Positions 40,701 through 55,700 of a stretch of DNA of 64,000 bases are shown here, piece after piece. A program made the translations under genes and the position numbers. The stretch is from Parasteatoda lunata (Eukaryota > Arthropoda > Arachnida > Araneae > Theridiidae): assembly GCA_949128135.1 (NCBI GenBank), contig OX421972.1, forward strand, positions 66,538,302-66,602,301. Reading direction: 5' to 3'. The notes under the pieces are model-generated. The model was not told where the DNA came from. It saw only the letters and a program-made list of their open reading frames with translations, and did no database searches. Within the stretch, counting starts at the first letter, position 1. Each line of letters starts with the position of its first letter.

Positions 40701-43700
40701 TCTATACTTTACTAAGAAAAAGTAAAAAAAAGTGAAAGGGAAATATGAAAACGATACAAATACGGCCATTTTTTAAGCAATAATTTGTAAATTATAATTT
40801 AATAAATTATTAACATAATTGGCTGTCCTTGTGGGGGAAAAATTACAAAAACCATCAAACTTTGTCCGGACAACTACTACTAAAATTCATAATTCTTCGA
40901 AATAAAAAAAGAATCACTTTTTATTATTGGTACAAATTAAATGATTCCCAAGAGAGTTACAAAACATCCGTTAAAATCCAAATTTGAGTAGTTAGTTTTT
41001 TTTAACACATTATTTAAAAAAGCGGATTAAATGAGAAAAAAAATTTGTGACATTTAATCAAAAATGCAGCTAAGCTTTACCTCTCCTTATAAGATTACGA
41101 TGTTTTAAAAAATAAGAACAAATTTAAGTAATAAATAAGTATGAATCTTTTTCTAAACTTTGATCCTGTTAAATTTAGGATTTGGAATGAAAATTCAGAA
41201 ATTGAACAACATCGAATAAAGTAAAATAACGGAATCATAAGAATTGAGAGTTACACATCTATTTAAGTTAGACATACTTACTGTTGCCACTGTCACACCT
41301 TGGCTGGTTTTTACTAAAGTAACAATCTGAGGCTGACTGCCACCCCCAGGAGCTTTGTGCACAATTATCTGCTTTTGTCCTTGTGCACCAACAGTAGCAG
41401 GTGATTTTAAAAGAGTAGTAGGAGTACTCATCCTCACAGTTTGATTACCAATACCTAGAAACCAGCATTTAATTTAAAGTTAGGTTACTTTTTAAAGTTA
41501 GGTATATTATATGATACACTTTTTTTTAAAAAAAGGAAAAAAAGTCATTTGCAGTCAGAATATTGTGTGTTTATTAACATTTACTTTTATAAAACTAAAA
41601 AATCTTCAAAATACATTTCTAATTATTTAGGAAACAATTAATATTTTCCAAGTAAAATTTTATCGACAAAATTTTCAACTTAAAACTTACATAATTTAAA
41701 AGTATTTTATCTAGATAATAACAAAAAATAACTTCAACTTATTATATAATCAATAACTCTTTCAACTTAATTCCATAATTTTTATATATATTGTACACAA
41801 TGCCCAATTCAGAATTTCAGTTGCTGAATTGCTTTCAACCAAAAAGCTTTAAAATATATAATAAATGCTCAACAGTAAGTGTAACGTTCATGTAAATTTG
41901 AATTGCACAGCTTACACCGCTTAATTTTTTCTCTGTGTTTTTTTCCTTAATACTATATCATGTACTCTAGAAAATAAAGTCAAAATGGACTTTTTCCCAC
42001 TGGATAACTTTTTTTCTATGCATCAGCAAAAGATCGAATAATTTTTATTTATTTTTTTTTTTTGTAAATGGGTGATTCTTCAAAAACCTAACAACATCAT
42101 GCTAAAGCAAAATATTGCAAAATTGATTTTAGACAAAAAAATTATTTTTTATATTAAGAAATACTGTTTACCATACACTTCCATGCATACAAAAAACAAT
42201 TATCTATTTACAATTTCCAAAATATTTCTTATAATAACCTAAAAATCATTCTACTGCCATATCCGAATCTTTTTCTTAAACTTATTTAGTTTATTTAAAA
42301 TTTTTACACCAACATTTCTATAGTTTAAGTAATACCAGTACACTTTAAGTATTTGAAGGTGAAAAATATTGTCTTAATATATTCTTTTTTAATCAGTTTA
42401 ATTATTTTTTAATCTGTTTTCATATCACTCACTTGACCTAGGGAATTTTTGGATTATTTTAGGGTGAAAAAAAAAGAAAAAGAGAGAAAGCACTTAGCTT
42501 TGCATATGCAACACTGTTTATTCCTACTATTTTGTATGATTCCACTATCCTTTTTTATACCTAAATATGCTTTTAGAAGTTAGTAGCTGGTCTTACATAA
42601 AATTTTTTTAAAATTTCACGCTTTTATTATGCAAAAATGTTACTCTACTCGCATAGCATTTTCTACGCCACAAGATTGACTTTTACGACAACAGTTGTTT
42701 ATTGACAATATTTAAGTGAGTTCTCTTAATTTTTTTAAGTGATTCATTAAATGTAATGATGACATTTTTTTTAAAACTTTTAGTTTTTACGATTTTGTGA
42801 TTTGAAAATATCAATTTTTTTGAGAATCGATAATATATTTCCTTAAAAAATTGTGCAACTAAGAAAAAATGACTTGTTAATTAGGTAGGCAACTGTTTTA
42901 AATAGCCTTGCAATAACTAAAAGCTGTAGAAATGTACCAGATAGATGGGCTAATTGTAAAATGAAATATTTAATAATAAAATATATATATATAAAAAATA
43001 TTAATCACCTCCAACTGTATTAAGTTTCAAGCCTTGAGAACCTAATAAAGATGGGGTGACAACTCTAATATTGCTTACAGTAGAAGTTGCACTTGTTGTT
43101 AGTTTTTGGGTAGAAGCTGCAGCATGAGCAAGTGCGGCCATACCTGTCATTGGTTGTACTGTTGTTGTAACGGCTGTTGTCTAAAATAAGATTTTATTTA
43201 AATTTTATATCAAAATATAAAAAACAAAATACAGTAGAAGTCCATTAGTCCGGCATCCAACAGTCCGGCATCGCTCCGGAAAATTTTAAACATTTTGGTT
43301 TTCTCCAAAAAGTGTGTCTTTAAAGCAAATAAAAACGCTCGAGAGCTATTCGGAAGTTTTCGGGGTAGTTCGGGATCATCCGGAAGCGCTCGGTATTGTT
43401 CGGAAACAACAGGTGCAGTGCAGCTCCGTTAATCAATCACGAAGCGTCTTCGCCATTTTTTTGTGCGTTGTTGTTTTGTGTCATTTCACATCGCAGTAAA
43501 CGTAACTTTTGAAACTGTTTATAAAAAAAGTGATTTTCGTTCTAACTGTACAGTGACCATGTTTTCAAAACCTAAGCCTTCGAGTTCAAAAGGAGAGAAG
43601 CGTAAACACGTAACACTGACTCTCAATCAGAAACTAGAAATCATCAAACGGCTAGAAAAAGGCGAGAATAGAAATGTTTTAATGAATGAGTTTAATATTG

Positions 43701-46700
43701 GCTCATCAACTATTTATGACATTAAAAAACAAAAAGATGAACTAATGAAGTTTGCTTCTCAATCGGTAACAACTGAAAAATTGGCTTCTAGACAAACATT
43801 AAAAAAACCAAAAACTGGAACAGCTAGATAGTGTATTGTTCAAATGGTTTAGTGTAGTACGTTCTGAAGGAAAGCCGGTAACAGGGCCAATGATTGTTGA
43901 AAAGGCAAAGAAATTCGGCCAAGATTTAGGAGTTGCTGAAAGTGAATGTAATTATTCTGATGGTTGGCTCAGAAACTTTAAGTTTCGGCATGGAATTCGA
44001 AGACTTGATGTAACTGGAGAAACGCTTTCAGCAAACCAAAACTCTGCAGAAAAATACAAAGACGAGTTTGAGAAAATCGTGGCTGATAATGATTTAACAG
44101 CTGAACAGATTTACAATGCTGATGAAACAGGACTATTGTGGCGATGTTTACCAACATCTACACTAGCTGGGGGAGGAGAAAAAGCAGCCAAGGGTTTTAA
44201 AAAAAACAAAGACAGATTAACCGTTTTGCTATGTGCTAATGCGTCTGGAAACCACCGAGTGACCCCTTTTGTGATAGGTAAATCTGTAAAACCCAGGGCT
44301 TTTAAGAATGTTACACACTTGCCTGTCCAATACGATGCTCAATCAAATGCGTGGATGACTGTCGCCCTCTTTAAAGACTGGTTTTTTCACCACTTTGTGC
44401 CTGAGGTCAAGGAATCCTTCAAAAGCCTTAGTCTACCAGAAGATACTAAAGCCATACTTCTTTTGGACAATTGCAAAGCCCACCCGCCAGTAGATGAGTT
44501 AGTTTCTGGAAATATTGTTGCTACTCTGCTCCCACCTAACGTAAGATCTTTGACTCAACCCATGGACCAAGGGGTTATTCAAAATTTTAAATGCTTTTAT
44601 AGAAGGTCTTTTATTCAAGGCCTGTTAAATGCCGACTGTGACGTGACTGATTTTCAAAAAAAGTTTACAGTAAAAGATGCCGTCTATGCTATTGCACTGT
44701 CTTGGAACCAGGTAAAAAACACAACATTCCAAAAATGCTGGAGAAAACTTTGGCCAGCTGCAAACCCTGCATCTGACCTAACTCTACAGACTGATGAGGA
44801 AGAAAACCATCAAGACGTTCTGACCAAAGTTTTGGATGTCGTTAGAAGTGCTGACAATCCCTTGAAAAACCTGCCTGAAGATGAGGTAGAGGAGTGGCTT
44901 CTAATCGACGAGAATGAGCCTGTTGAACAAGAACTAACCGATGAGGACATTATCAACATTGTAGTAAACCCTCAGCCTACTCAAAATCTTGAAGAAAGTG
45001 ACTCAGATGCCGAAACGGGAAAAAAGGAAAAAATCAGCTGGGCAGAAGCTGCAGAATCACTAAATAAGTTTATTTCTTTTGCTGAGGCTAGTACTAGCTA
45101 CAGTGCTTCAGAAATTATTGATTTCCATATCATTAGAAATAAATTTTATACTAAACGCCAAAAGTCAAGAAAACAAAAAGACATTCGTGACTTTTTTAAA
45201 TCTAAGTGAAATATGTTTTACAGTACGTGTACATACATTAAATGAAATGTAAAATAAACTTTGTTGTATGTATTTGCAGTTTAATTATTTGCAGTTTATT
45301 AGTTATACTGTATTTGTAGTTTAATTATTAACCTAATTGTTCTTATAATTACCGCCCGATAGACCGGAATTTTCGGTAGTCCGAGCCGGTCCCGAACGTG
45401 CCGGATTATCGGACTTCTACTGTAATATGTTTCAATGATTTACAGCTAAAAATGATGTTATCAAGCCGATTATATCAAATATATATATATGAGCAATTAT
45501 ACATATATATATGAAAAATGGTGCTCTAATAATTTAGTCAATAATTTTAATCTCAAATTAGGTGCTCTAATATGACTTATTTATAACAAAATCAGATCTA
45601 TATATACATATTTTTAAGAAAATCTGATAACTTCAGGTTGTTAAAACTTTCTTATTTTATATTATTTCAACCCCTACTTATTTCACTAAGATTCTTGTCT
45701 TGAAAAAAAAAAAATCTCTTTAGTAAAGGATAATGTTGCTGACAGAAATACAAACACTTCATTTTAGAACTATAAATAATATTAAAAACTTACAGAGCTG
45801 GTTGTCAATGGACGTACAACGTGAGTTCCACTGGCAGTTTGAGTGACTACCCTTATTTGCTGCTTAGGCATTGATTGATTTTTTGACTGCAAAACTGTAA
45901 CAGCTACAATGGAAGAATAAAAAAGACTTTTTTAAACCGTTTAAATTGGTAGTGTTATGAAAAATTCATAATTATTCCAGTCATAAAAGGTTAGTTCCAT
46001 AAGACTTAAACTGATTTTTGTAATATCTTTTATAAAATATCATGATTAAAAATGAAATAATTTTTTTAATTTTTTTAAAAAAATTCTTTAGAAATGAATA
46101 AATAGAATTCGAAGAACTGATAGAATTCATATTTCTTTTTTGCAACTTGGATTTGTCTATAACTATTTTAAGATTCAAATATTTTTATTTTAGACAAAAG
46201 ATTGAAAATTTGATTAATATACATACTTTTGTTAGCAGAACCAGCTGAACTGACCGGGTTCACAGAAAATCGAACAAGAGTTTGAGGTTGAGCTGTAAGA
46301 AGAAAATTAATAAATTTTTTTATTTTTTAAAATAAGTATTTGATATCAAAATTTTTAATAAGATTACAAGATTGAAAAAAAAAAAAAAATAGACAGTAAA
46401 AAAAGTGACAAGATTTGTAGTTCAAAAGATCTCCCTGGGTATAACTTATAATTAAATTAACAAACACAGTTAATATGCTCTAACCTGTAGTAGTTACTGC
46501 TGATGTTGCTAATGAGAGCGATGATGTAACTGGTGTTGAATTCAATGAACTGGCTGTCGAAAGAATATTATGAGGCACAACTGGTGTAGCAGTTGAAGCA
46601 ATACTAGGCGAGGCAGATATCTGCTGAGGTGTGGTAGGGGTTGGCAATTGAGGGGATGTTGGAGGCATATCATATTTCTGAAGTTGTAGTAAGTATGAAT

Positions 46701-49700
46701 CAGCTAAAAGAAAAATAATAAACCTTTCACTCTTGGTTACTGTTGCATATTTAATATTTACACAATATTTCTCTCCTTTATATTTCACTTTGATGAACAC
46801 AATTATAAAACTGTTAAAATTTATTTTTAAATTCAGTAATAGACAACTAAATTTAATACTACAGAAAACACTTTACAAGAACAGAATTTTAAAAAACATT
46901 AATAAATCTACAATCAAGCACAGCTAACTCTTTAACATTTCAAACTGTGTGATAATTGAATGTTTTAAATTACTATACATGTGTAAAGTATTGTTAGATT
47001 TATTCATTAACAGAAGACAAATTAACTATTAATAATTAATGCATATTATTACATAAAGCTTTTAAATATAGTTATGACTATCTTTTGATTAACAATAACA
47101 ATTTGATAATAAATTATAAACAAAGTTTTATTTTTTTAAGTAACAAAACCAAATAGTCACTAGACAATTTATGCACTTTATTTTTTCAATAAATTATATA
47201 AATGAAATAAATAAGCAAGTAAAAAACATAACTATTTTTTTTAAAAAAACAATTATTGAAAATAATATTTCAACCTGTAGGAACTGCACCCCAATGAACT
47301 TCAAGAGAGTTAGTAGAAGCACGAATAAGCTGTACACGGGGTGGAGCAGCAGGCTTATCAGTTTCCAAAAACCACAAATCTTTACAACACACCTAAAAAA
47401 AACAAAATCAGAGTTACAAAATATGTCAAAATACAAATATCGAGAAAATATATGAGCAACCTTAATGTTTAAGCAATAAGAGTTTTTATTATCTTCTTAT
47501 TTTTAATCACAATTATGAGATTATGTGCAAATGATGTATACATACACCAGAAGCAGAACTTTTTTAAAGACGGGAAATACATGTTTGCTAATGGCATAAG
47601 TTTGTAGTGAAATATACTGGAAGGGAAGGTAATAAGATTGAATAATACAATTTTATTCAATTAAGAGAAATGTTTGAATAATCAACCAATTAGTTATGAA
47701 AAAAAACAGATAAAACTTAAGACTGTCATCGTAAACTTAACTTCTTTTTTACAAAAAATTTATAAATGGTTCATCAAGCTAAACCAATACATATATTATT
47801 TGAGTATTAACTTTTAATGAGAGCTTTGATAATTTCATCAGGATTTTGTGTGTTTTGTTAATCGCATATATGATTTTTAATATATTATCATTCTATGCGA
47901 AATTTGTAAAACGAATGAATACGCAAATCTACTTAAATCACTTAGAGTTCAAAAAGCGTAAAGGTTAATTGTGGTAATTATTTTTAAATTGAAAGTTTTT
48001 TTTGTTTAAAATTGAAATGAAAAAAAAAAGTGCCATGAACATTACGTGTCACTTAAGACCAATGCTATTTTTGTAAAATACTATTTTTTTCCTTTTTCAG
48101 TCCTTGTCACCCCATTTTTTTTAAGTGTAGAATGAACATTAATAATTTATAAATAAAACAATATTCATTTGTTAGAGGGCCTACAATTTTTTTTTAACTA
48201 TTTTCTCCATTCAAAAACATATAGAGAAATGTTAGGAGTAAACATACTGATTAGATAATTCTCCAACTAGACATTTGCCGAATAAACAAATAGGTAAATA
48301 CTAATTCTTTATAAAAAATTTATTAAAATAAATCAAAAAGGAACAGAACGATAAACACCACCTGGTTATTCCAAGCTTTCCTGTAGCCATCTCTTCCACT
48401 CCATATGTAGAGCCTGGAATTTATTGCTACTGCACAATGTCCCGCTCGAGCTCTTGGCACTGCATCATCAAAACCCTCCATTGCAAGGGGTTCCCATGTC
48501 ATTGTTTCTGTTAAATTAGAGAGAAGTTGGCTTTGTAAACAGAATTAAAATTCTAAAAAATTTATTTTAGAAATTTTAAGTCAATTTAAAGACATAATTA
48601 TTTAAAACTAAAAAGAAAGTTACATTGATTTTACAAATATAAAGACCAGCTAAAATCACTTACTAGACACAATTTGAAACTATTCAGGCATATGCATTCA
48701 AAGAATGTATGGTAAAACAAAATTAAAAAAAAACAGGTGCACTAATATAGTATTAGCCGAGTAAACACAATTATTGATGATTTAGAGATATAGTTGACAC
48801 ATATTTAAAAACCATGTCTAAAAATAATTCAAAATATACAATTAAACAATGTTCTGTGAAATAAAAAAAAAATAAAAAATATTTCACAGACAAAAACTTA
48901 CAAGTTAAGTTATCAAGGTTAAGGTGTATGGGATTAATAGGATTTATGCTAGTATATGGCGACAACTGTCATAAAATGTTTTACAAATCTCACTAAAATC
49001 ATACACATGGGCAACAAATTTGTTGGTTTGGAATTTACAAAATAGTAATGAAAAAGAAAATAAGTTTTTTCCCCCCTCAAATTCCAGGCATTTAAAAATA
49101 AAAAAAATGCTGTTCAAATTTTATTTTTATATAGATGGTAATGAATTCAAATGCATGATATTCAAGTGGAATAATTGAGTGTCTGGCACAAAAATTTTGA
49201 AGTTTTAAATTTTTATGTTGTGCTCTACCTTGCATTATTCATGTACAAGTGGTATAGTTCTTCGATAAAAAAATATTTCTGACTCTTTTTGAAATAACTT
49301 TATTTAAAATGTTAGATAAGTAACCTTTAATATAATATCTTGTTTGCTCTTACTTTGTTTTCTTTCTTTATTTATTTATTTGCTCTCAGCATTTTAATAT
49401 CTATGTTGAATCTATTTACTGATATTATTTTAGCTTTTTTTAACTTCATATTTTAATGGAAACTAATCTTTAATCGTTATGGGGTAATGAACCTAATTAG
49501 TTTTAGAATGTTAGAGGACAATTAATAATTTTTTATGTGTACCACAATGTGTTGTAAAAAATTTTAATTATGTAATTGCTAAGTTTGATTTTTTTTTTTC
49601 TTAAGTTTTTCTACCAAGACTTTGAACTACTAAATTTTCATTGCTGGTGTGAACTCTAGGAATTAAGAAAGCACATTCTCTACAAAAACAGTACCCTTGA

Positions 49701-52700
49701 CAAAATACCAGTAAAATAGAAATATTAAAGACATACATAAGCGTTCTTTTAATTTCTTTAATTGAAACAATATTATAAATGAGAGAATTCAAATATAATG
49801 TTGGTTTTACTTTGACAATAAAATTAAATATCTACATTAAAAAATAACTTCAGAAATAGATATAACTTATAAAATGAAAACAGCATACCAAGATTCAAAG
49901 AAGCTAAAGTATTTGTACACTTCCACTCTTTTTCATGGGTGGCTGCTTTATTATCATCCATTACCAATGGTACCCAACCTCCAAACACAAGCATCCGATG
50001 TCCAATCAGTGTAGCAGAATGTAAACTTCGAGGCAAAGGTGAAAGACCCTGAACAACAGGCTTTGCCCATGACATTGATTCTAAAAGCAGAATAATAAAA
50101 ATTGCATTTACAAGTACATACTTTATAAAGTTGAAATTTAATTCTAAAATTACACACGAGTCACATGAAAAGTCATGAAATTCAATGAATTTCTCTTTAT
50201 TAGGGTTAACTAGGATTAGAAATAATAATCACATTTATTAATTTGCCTTATTTTGTCTTTTTGAGAGAGGAATTTCACTAAATGCATACTTTTTCACATT
50301 CACACATAAAATTTCAATTGTTATTACAGAAAACACCTAAAAAATGAATCTCACTGGCATTTTAGAAAAAGGGCAAGATTGGGAGAATGTTTCTCCCCGA
50401 TACACTACATCCTTATCTAATAACATAAAAAACGGTTTTGATTTGCAGAGAAGACTGCAGGTTAAAATAAGACTTTCCATCAGTGGGTTAATGGGTTTTA
50501 TTATTTCCCATGGCAGAATCGTGGTGACATGGTCACAAAACACCACAGAGTTCTTGCAGTAAGATTTTTTATTTGGGAAGCAAGGAAGTTAGGTTTTTTT
50601 TATATATTTATCTGTAGAAGTTTTCAAAATATCCCCCCCCCCTCTTTCTGCAGAATTATATTCAAAAAATGCCTTGAAAAAAACGCTCTGATTTTGTTTG
50701 TTTTTTTTTAAACAAAAATTCCGCAATGACTGGCTTTAGATGGAATATCAGATTGATATTATAAAAAATATTTCCAAACAGTAAAAATTTTAAAAAAAGT
50801 TAATAGAAATATTTTTTCAGAACAGGAGAATATCACCAATAATATTAGAATATGTATTCTTTTATATGCAGAATTAAAAAAAATTCTTACATTTATAATT
50901 AAAAATATATATATACTGTTCTATTCTATACGTTAAGTTCTATCCTATACAGAATGCGCTTCTGTTATTTTGAATTAGTAACATATATTTTTGCTACAAT
51001 TAAAAATGTCTCTCAGAAAGGTATTAATATTAGAGAGAATTGTTGGTCGGCAATAATGTTTTACTTGGTATAAATTCATATTAAGGTAGGCAAGTTTTAG
51101 ACAGATGGTTTTTACTGTCCTTTCAAAACAATCTTTGTCAAAAATGTCTTTGCTTAAAACAACCTATCGAGATGAATATTAACTATGTTGCCAACAGATA
51201 GGGAAAATTCTCAAATTTATGGTGCCACTTAAGTCAAATATATATAGAGATAAGCCATAAAGAGGACATAAAAATACATACATATGAGCACAATAAATTT
51301 ACCCATGTCTAACTGCCATAGATCTCCTAATCTGCATCCACTCATTCCTCCATATATGATTAGTCTTGAATGCTTATCAAACTTTCCAGTATATGCTACA
51401 GCAGTATGTGACTCTCTAGGAGGGGGTGGCTGACCACCAAAATTGGGAATTTCCCAATGGATGGCATTAGATTGACCTCTTAACTCTAATGCATATAAAT
51501 CATTTAAATACCTAAAAAAAAAAAATTTTTTTTTAGAAGTCAAAGTTGTCATCTTGTTATTGAATAGCACAACTTACTACATTATGAAACAAAAACAGTT
51601 AAAGTATCATGATAAAATAAAAGCTATAAAACTACTTTACCAAGAAAGGTACTACTCCGTTAACAAGTTTATAGAACTTGAGGAACTTTTGATCTATTAA
51701 TTAGTCTACACCTCCAATATGCTTATTGTAATCCAAAAACCGTTGGGTTGTGAAATAACAACTTCTTCTCTTGAGCCGCAATGGCTCAAGAGATAGAGCA
51801 TTCGTCTTTCGATGTGGCGAACCGGGTTCGAATCCCGGTGATGGCTGGTTGATACAAATCCTCATCTGGCTCACACTGCTGACAAAATATCCTCAGTGGC
51901 AGATGAATCATGGGTTAGAGTCCTTTTGCAATCAGGCTAACCGTGGGAGGTTCTTGTGGTTTTCCTCTTCATGTAACGCAAATACGGGTTAGTTCCATCA
52001 AAAAATCCTGCATGAAGGCAAATTTCTTCCAATATTCGATCAAGGAATTCCCATGTCTTCTGGGTTGAGTTCAAAATTTCAAGGCTACGGAGTTAAACAT
52101 TAGAAGCCTTAAACCCAAAAATTGGGTCGGTTTTTCAGCAACGGTTATATATACAAGGGTCTGTCTAGGTTTTTCTGAGAGGTTCCTATTTTGTGAAAAT
52201 TTAGACATAATTTGGGAAAATTAAAAATTATATAAAAAATTCAACACAAAAATATGGATTTATCGTTTCTTTAATATGGATTTATCGAGACACAAAAATA
52301 AAATTTTAAGAAAAAGTATTTTGTGAAACTACCGTTTTTCCTAAAGTTGAATTTGTGAAGGTACCGCTAAACGGTAGTAAATTTGGCTTGGACAGACCCC
52401 TGATATATAATTGAAAAAAAAAAAATAGTAAAAAATTCTTTACTTTCTTTGCGACTGTATCGTTTGGCATTTACACAGGGCAAAATGTTAACAGTAACAA
52501 TTGTTGCCACAGCATTGTCGTTCCATTTTATTGCACATTTTTCTGAATCCTTGCTGAATGCAATATCATATGGATCACAATGTTTTCTTTTTTTCATATT
52601 TGTGTAGCCATGCAATATACAACCACCTATGAGATTTTCGCGAGCAGTGCCAGATGCAAAGAAACACATTAATTGATTTATTTCATTAATTAGTAATTTT

Positions 52701-55700
52701 CATTAAATAAAGAATTAAAAACCAAATTTTATATTATTAATTAATTAAACTAAATATCATTTTTATGTTCTCTTTCTGATTTTCACACAGAAAAAAAAAG
52801 TTCAGTTGAAATTTGCCATAATTGTCATCATTTCATAAGTTATTTATTTAACGATGGAGAATTATGCATCCTGGGGAAACATCTTTTCGGGGCCATAGCT
52901 TTTTCATATCTTTCTAACGATTTTCAACAGAACTGATGCTCCATAGAGAAAACTCTAAGGCCCAGAGATATGTGTTAATATAAAGGAACCGAGAATACTA
53001 TTTGTGGAAAATTTGTCACCTTCACAGAATTTTTTTTTTGTTCCACTCATTAGAAACTTAAAAAGTCAAAACTCCCGATGTTAGGCCATAGTATATATTT
53101 TTAAACATAGTTTTACTCATTATAGCAAAAAAAAAAAAAAAAAAAAAGCAGCTGGTCAATTTTGTAGAGATTGATCTAAAGAAGAGTTAAATATAATTGC
53201 ACGCAGAAAGTTTTTCATTTTATATAAGTCTGCTGAGGCCCATGGGCCATTGGTTAAGCATCTTAGCAATTTATACAAAAGAAACTACAAATATAAAATT
53301 ATTTCAATGAATAATTTTCCACACCAATTAAAAAAAAAAACAATTACCTTGGAATATTGTTCTTTGGATCATCACTATCATTAGCAAGACCACCAAAAAG
53401 ATAAACTCTATTTCCCATTAAAGTAAAACTGTGACCCAATCGAGGACAAGGTGGAGGCTGACCTTTAGGAGCACGAGGTTTTAATCTTTTCCATTCCCAC
53501 CTGCTAGCCTGAAGTTCATAAAGTTCATTTGAATACTTGCCATATTCTACCATGCCACCAAATACCAGAAGTCTGGTATTATCACACACAAATCCATAAG
53601 CTGCACAACCAGGTGGTACATCTCCTTTAACAGGTGGTATAAACCACTGATTACTGGCTGCAAAATAAAATAATAAAGACAATGAATCATGAAACTAACT
53701 ATCAAAAACAAATTATCATAAAAAATGCTTTTCATTACAAATTTGCTATAATTGATTTGAATTTTAATAACAGTAAACTCATGATCAGCCTGGCCTTTTT
53801 CTAGGACAGAATATACCTGTATTTTGTTTGCATTTGATTGTATATTACAAAAATATTTCATTTCTCAGAAATTCTGCTCCTGAATATTTTATCTACATGA
53901 AATTCTCTAGAATATTTTTTCTTTGTATGAGTGATATTCTCTCCCAGAGTATTATTATTCATGAGTTTCTCTTGTCAAATTATTTGGTTCATAAGAATTT
54001 ATTCTGTAACATTATTATCCGGGTTGATTGAGACACAAAGTGAAAACTCCGGAAAATTTTACGTGCAAAAAATCTATATCAATTTATGTATCATACATGC
54101 TTCAAATTTAAAATAATTGTTCGAACTAATATTTATAATTAAATTACCCACTAATAAAGAATATCACACCTTTTATAGTAACTAATCCAAGAAAAACTTT
54201 CTTACAAGAATTTTAATATTGGATTTCAAAATTGCGTAAATATGAATCGCAATATTAAATTTCAAAAACACAAAACAACAAGATGCAATATTGAATTTTC
54301 AAATTGCTTAGTTTTTAAATCATGCATTAATACAAAATAGAAGTTTGATACAAGAACAGCGAGAATATGAATTGCAACATTGGATTTATTCAACTTGCCT
54401 AAAAACAAATGGCCATATTCGATTTTAAGAACGTGTAAGTTTAAAAAGCGACATTGAATCTTTAAATAGCGTGAACAAGAATTGCAGAGCTTAACCTTCA
54501 GTTAAGTAAATATGAAAATCGATGTTTGATAGTAAAATCGCGTAATAAGGAATTGCGATATTAGCACATTCCTGTACAGTTCCAAATATTCAAAATGGCG
54601 AAAATCCACCAAATCAGAACTATCAAATTGGGGAAAGAATCACACGTATGTAAACAGGATTTAGCAAAAGTTTTTGTCTGATTATAAAAGGATCTAATTT
54701 ATGGAAGTCAACGAACTAATTGTCTTGAGATAAAGGAATTCTGTAAATATTTGCGAAAAAATCACATGCTCTACTTTTAGTTTTTAGACCTGACAGAACA
54801 AAAAACCTGGGACTCTGGGTATACCCGGAATAAAATCACTCCCCTAGTGGCAGAATTGGGGCGAAATCCTGGCAGAAAGTTAAGAGTTTTAGCAGAAAGT
54901 TTTTTTTAAGGAAGTAAAAAATTTTGTTTTTGTAAATCCATACTGTTACGATTGTATTTTCGACAGTTATTGATATAGATTTTCGCGCGGTTTTTAAAAT
55001 CCGATATTCTTAATATGCTGTTTATTACAAAAACGGAATCTCGAAACAAAACAGGCAATTGAGTAACACACAATTGAATTTTTGAAATCTTAAAATTATT
55101 TCGTTCCATTAACTTCGAAGGATACCTTTCTTACGCAATTGATTATAGACGTCTTACCCCCAAAACACACATGGTTTTATTGATTACAACATTGATAGTT
55201 ACTGTCACAGATTTTAAATATATTAACTTTTTAATGATACATCGTTTCACACAGGAAAATTTTTATTCCCTATTTGAAGAATCAGTTTCTTACACACTAC
55301 ATTACTAATGATTAACACGCAATCCTACATGGATTGTATTTTAATTAATTCTTATTACCACACAATTCTCATCTCATTTTTAAAATTTAGATTTATATAG
55401 TACATAATTTTTTGCAGATATTTCGAAATGCACATTTTAAGAATAACTTTTTGATGCATTTGTTTAGTGACAGTTTTATTATTCACCTGGTTTTGTTGAT
55501 TGCATTATCGATACATGTTGCCTTTCATTTCTACATAATTTTTTAAACTTTGATTTCTTTTTTAATAGAGTTAGAAATTAGTATTATTGAGAGTATTATT
55601 TTTTTAATAGAGACTTTTGACTAAAGGTACTAGCCAGACTAAATTGCTAAACATTAATTGCAAGACCATCTACTACACATTAAAGCAGATGTTCAGTTAT

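Larger units (their letters stand above)
51512..53347 (-). other. Hcf intron 2, rich in inserted elements
   Basis: 1.84 kb containing a full-length SINE, a short MITE and a piggyBac remnant in succession, then an unassigned stretch (52780-53340) with a poly(A) run at about 53129-53147. Confidence 0.8.

Noticed and set aside
50344..50562. 72-residue plus-strand open frame in Hcf intron 3
   Set aside because: No recognisable motif and no splice or promoter context; the higher GC content alone is not enough.
51773..51850. tRNA gene
   Set aside because: A and B boxes are present, but the anticodon arm does not pair well and the sequence continues into a shared SINE body.
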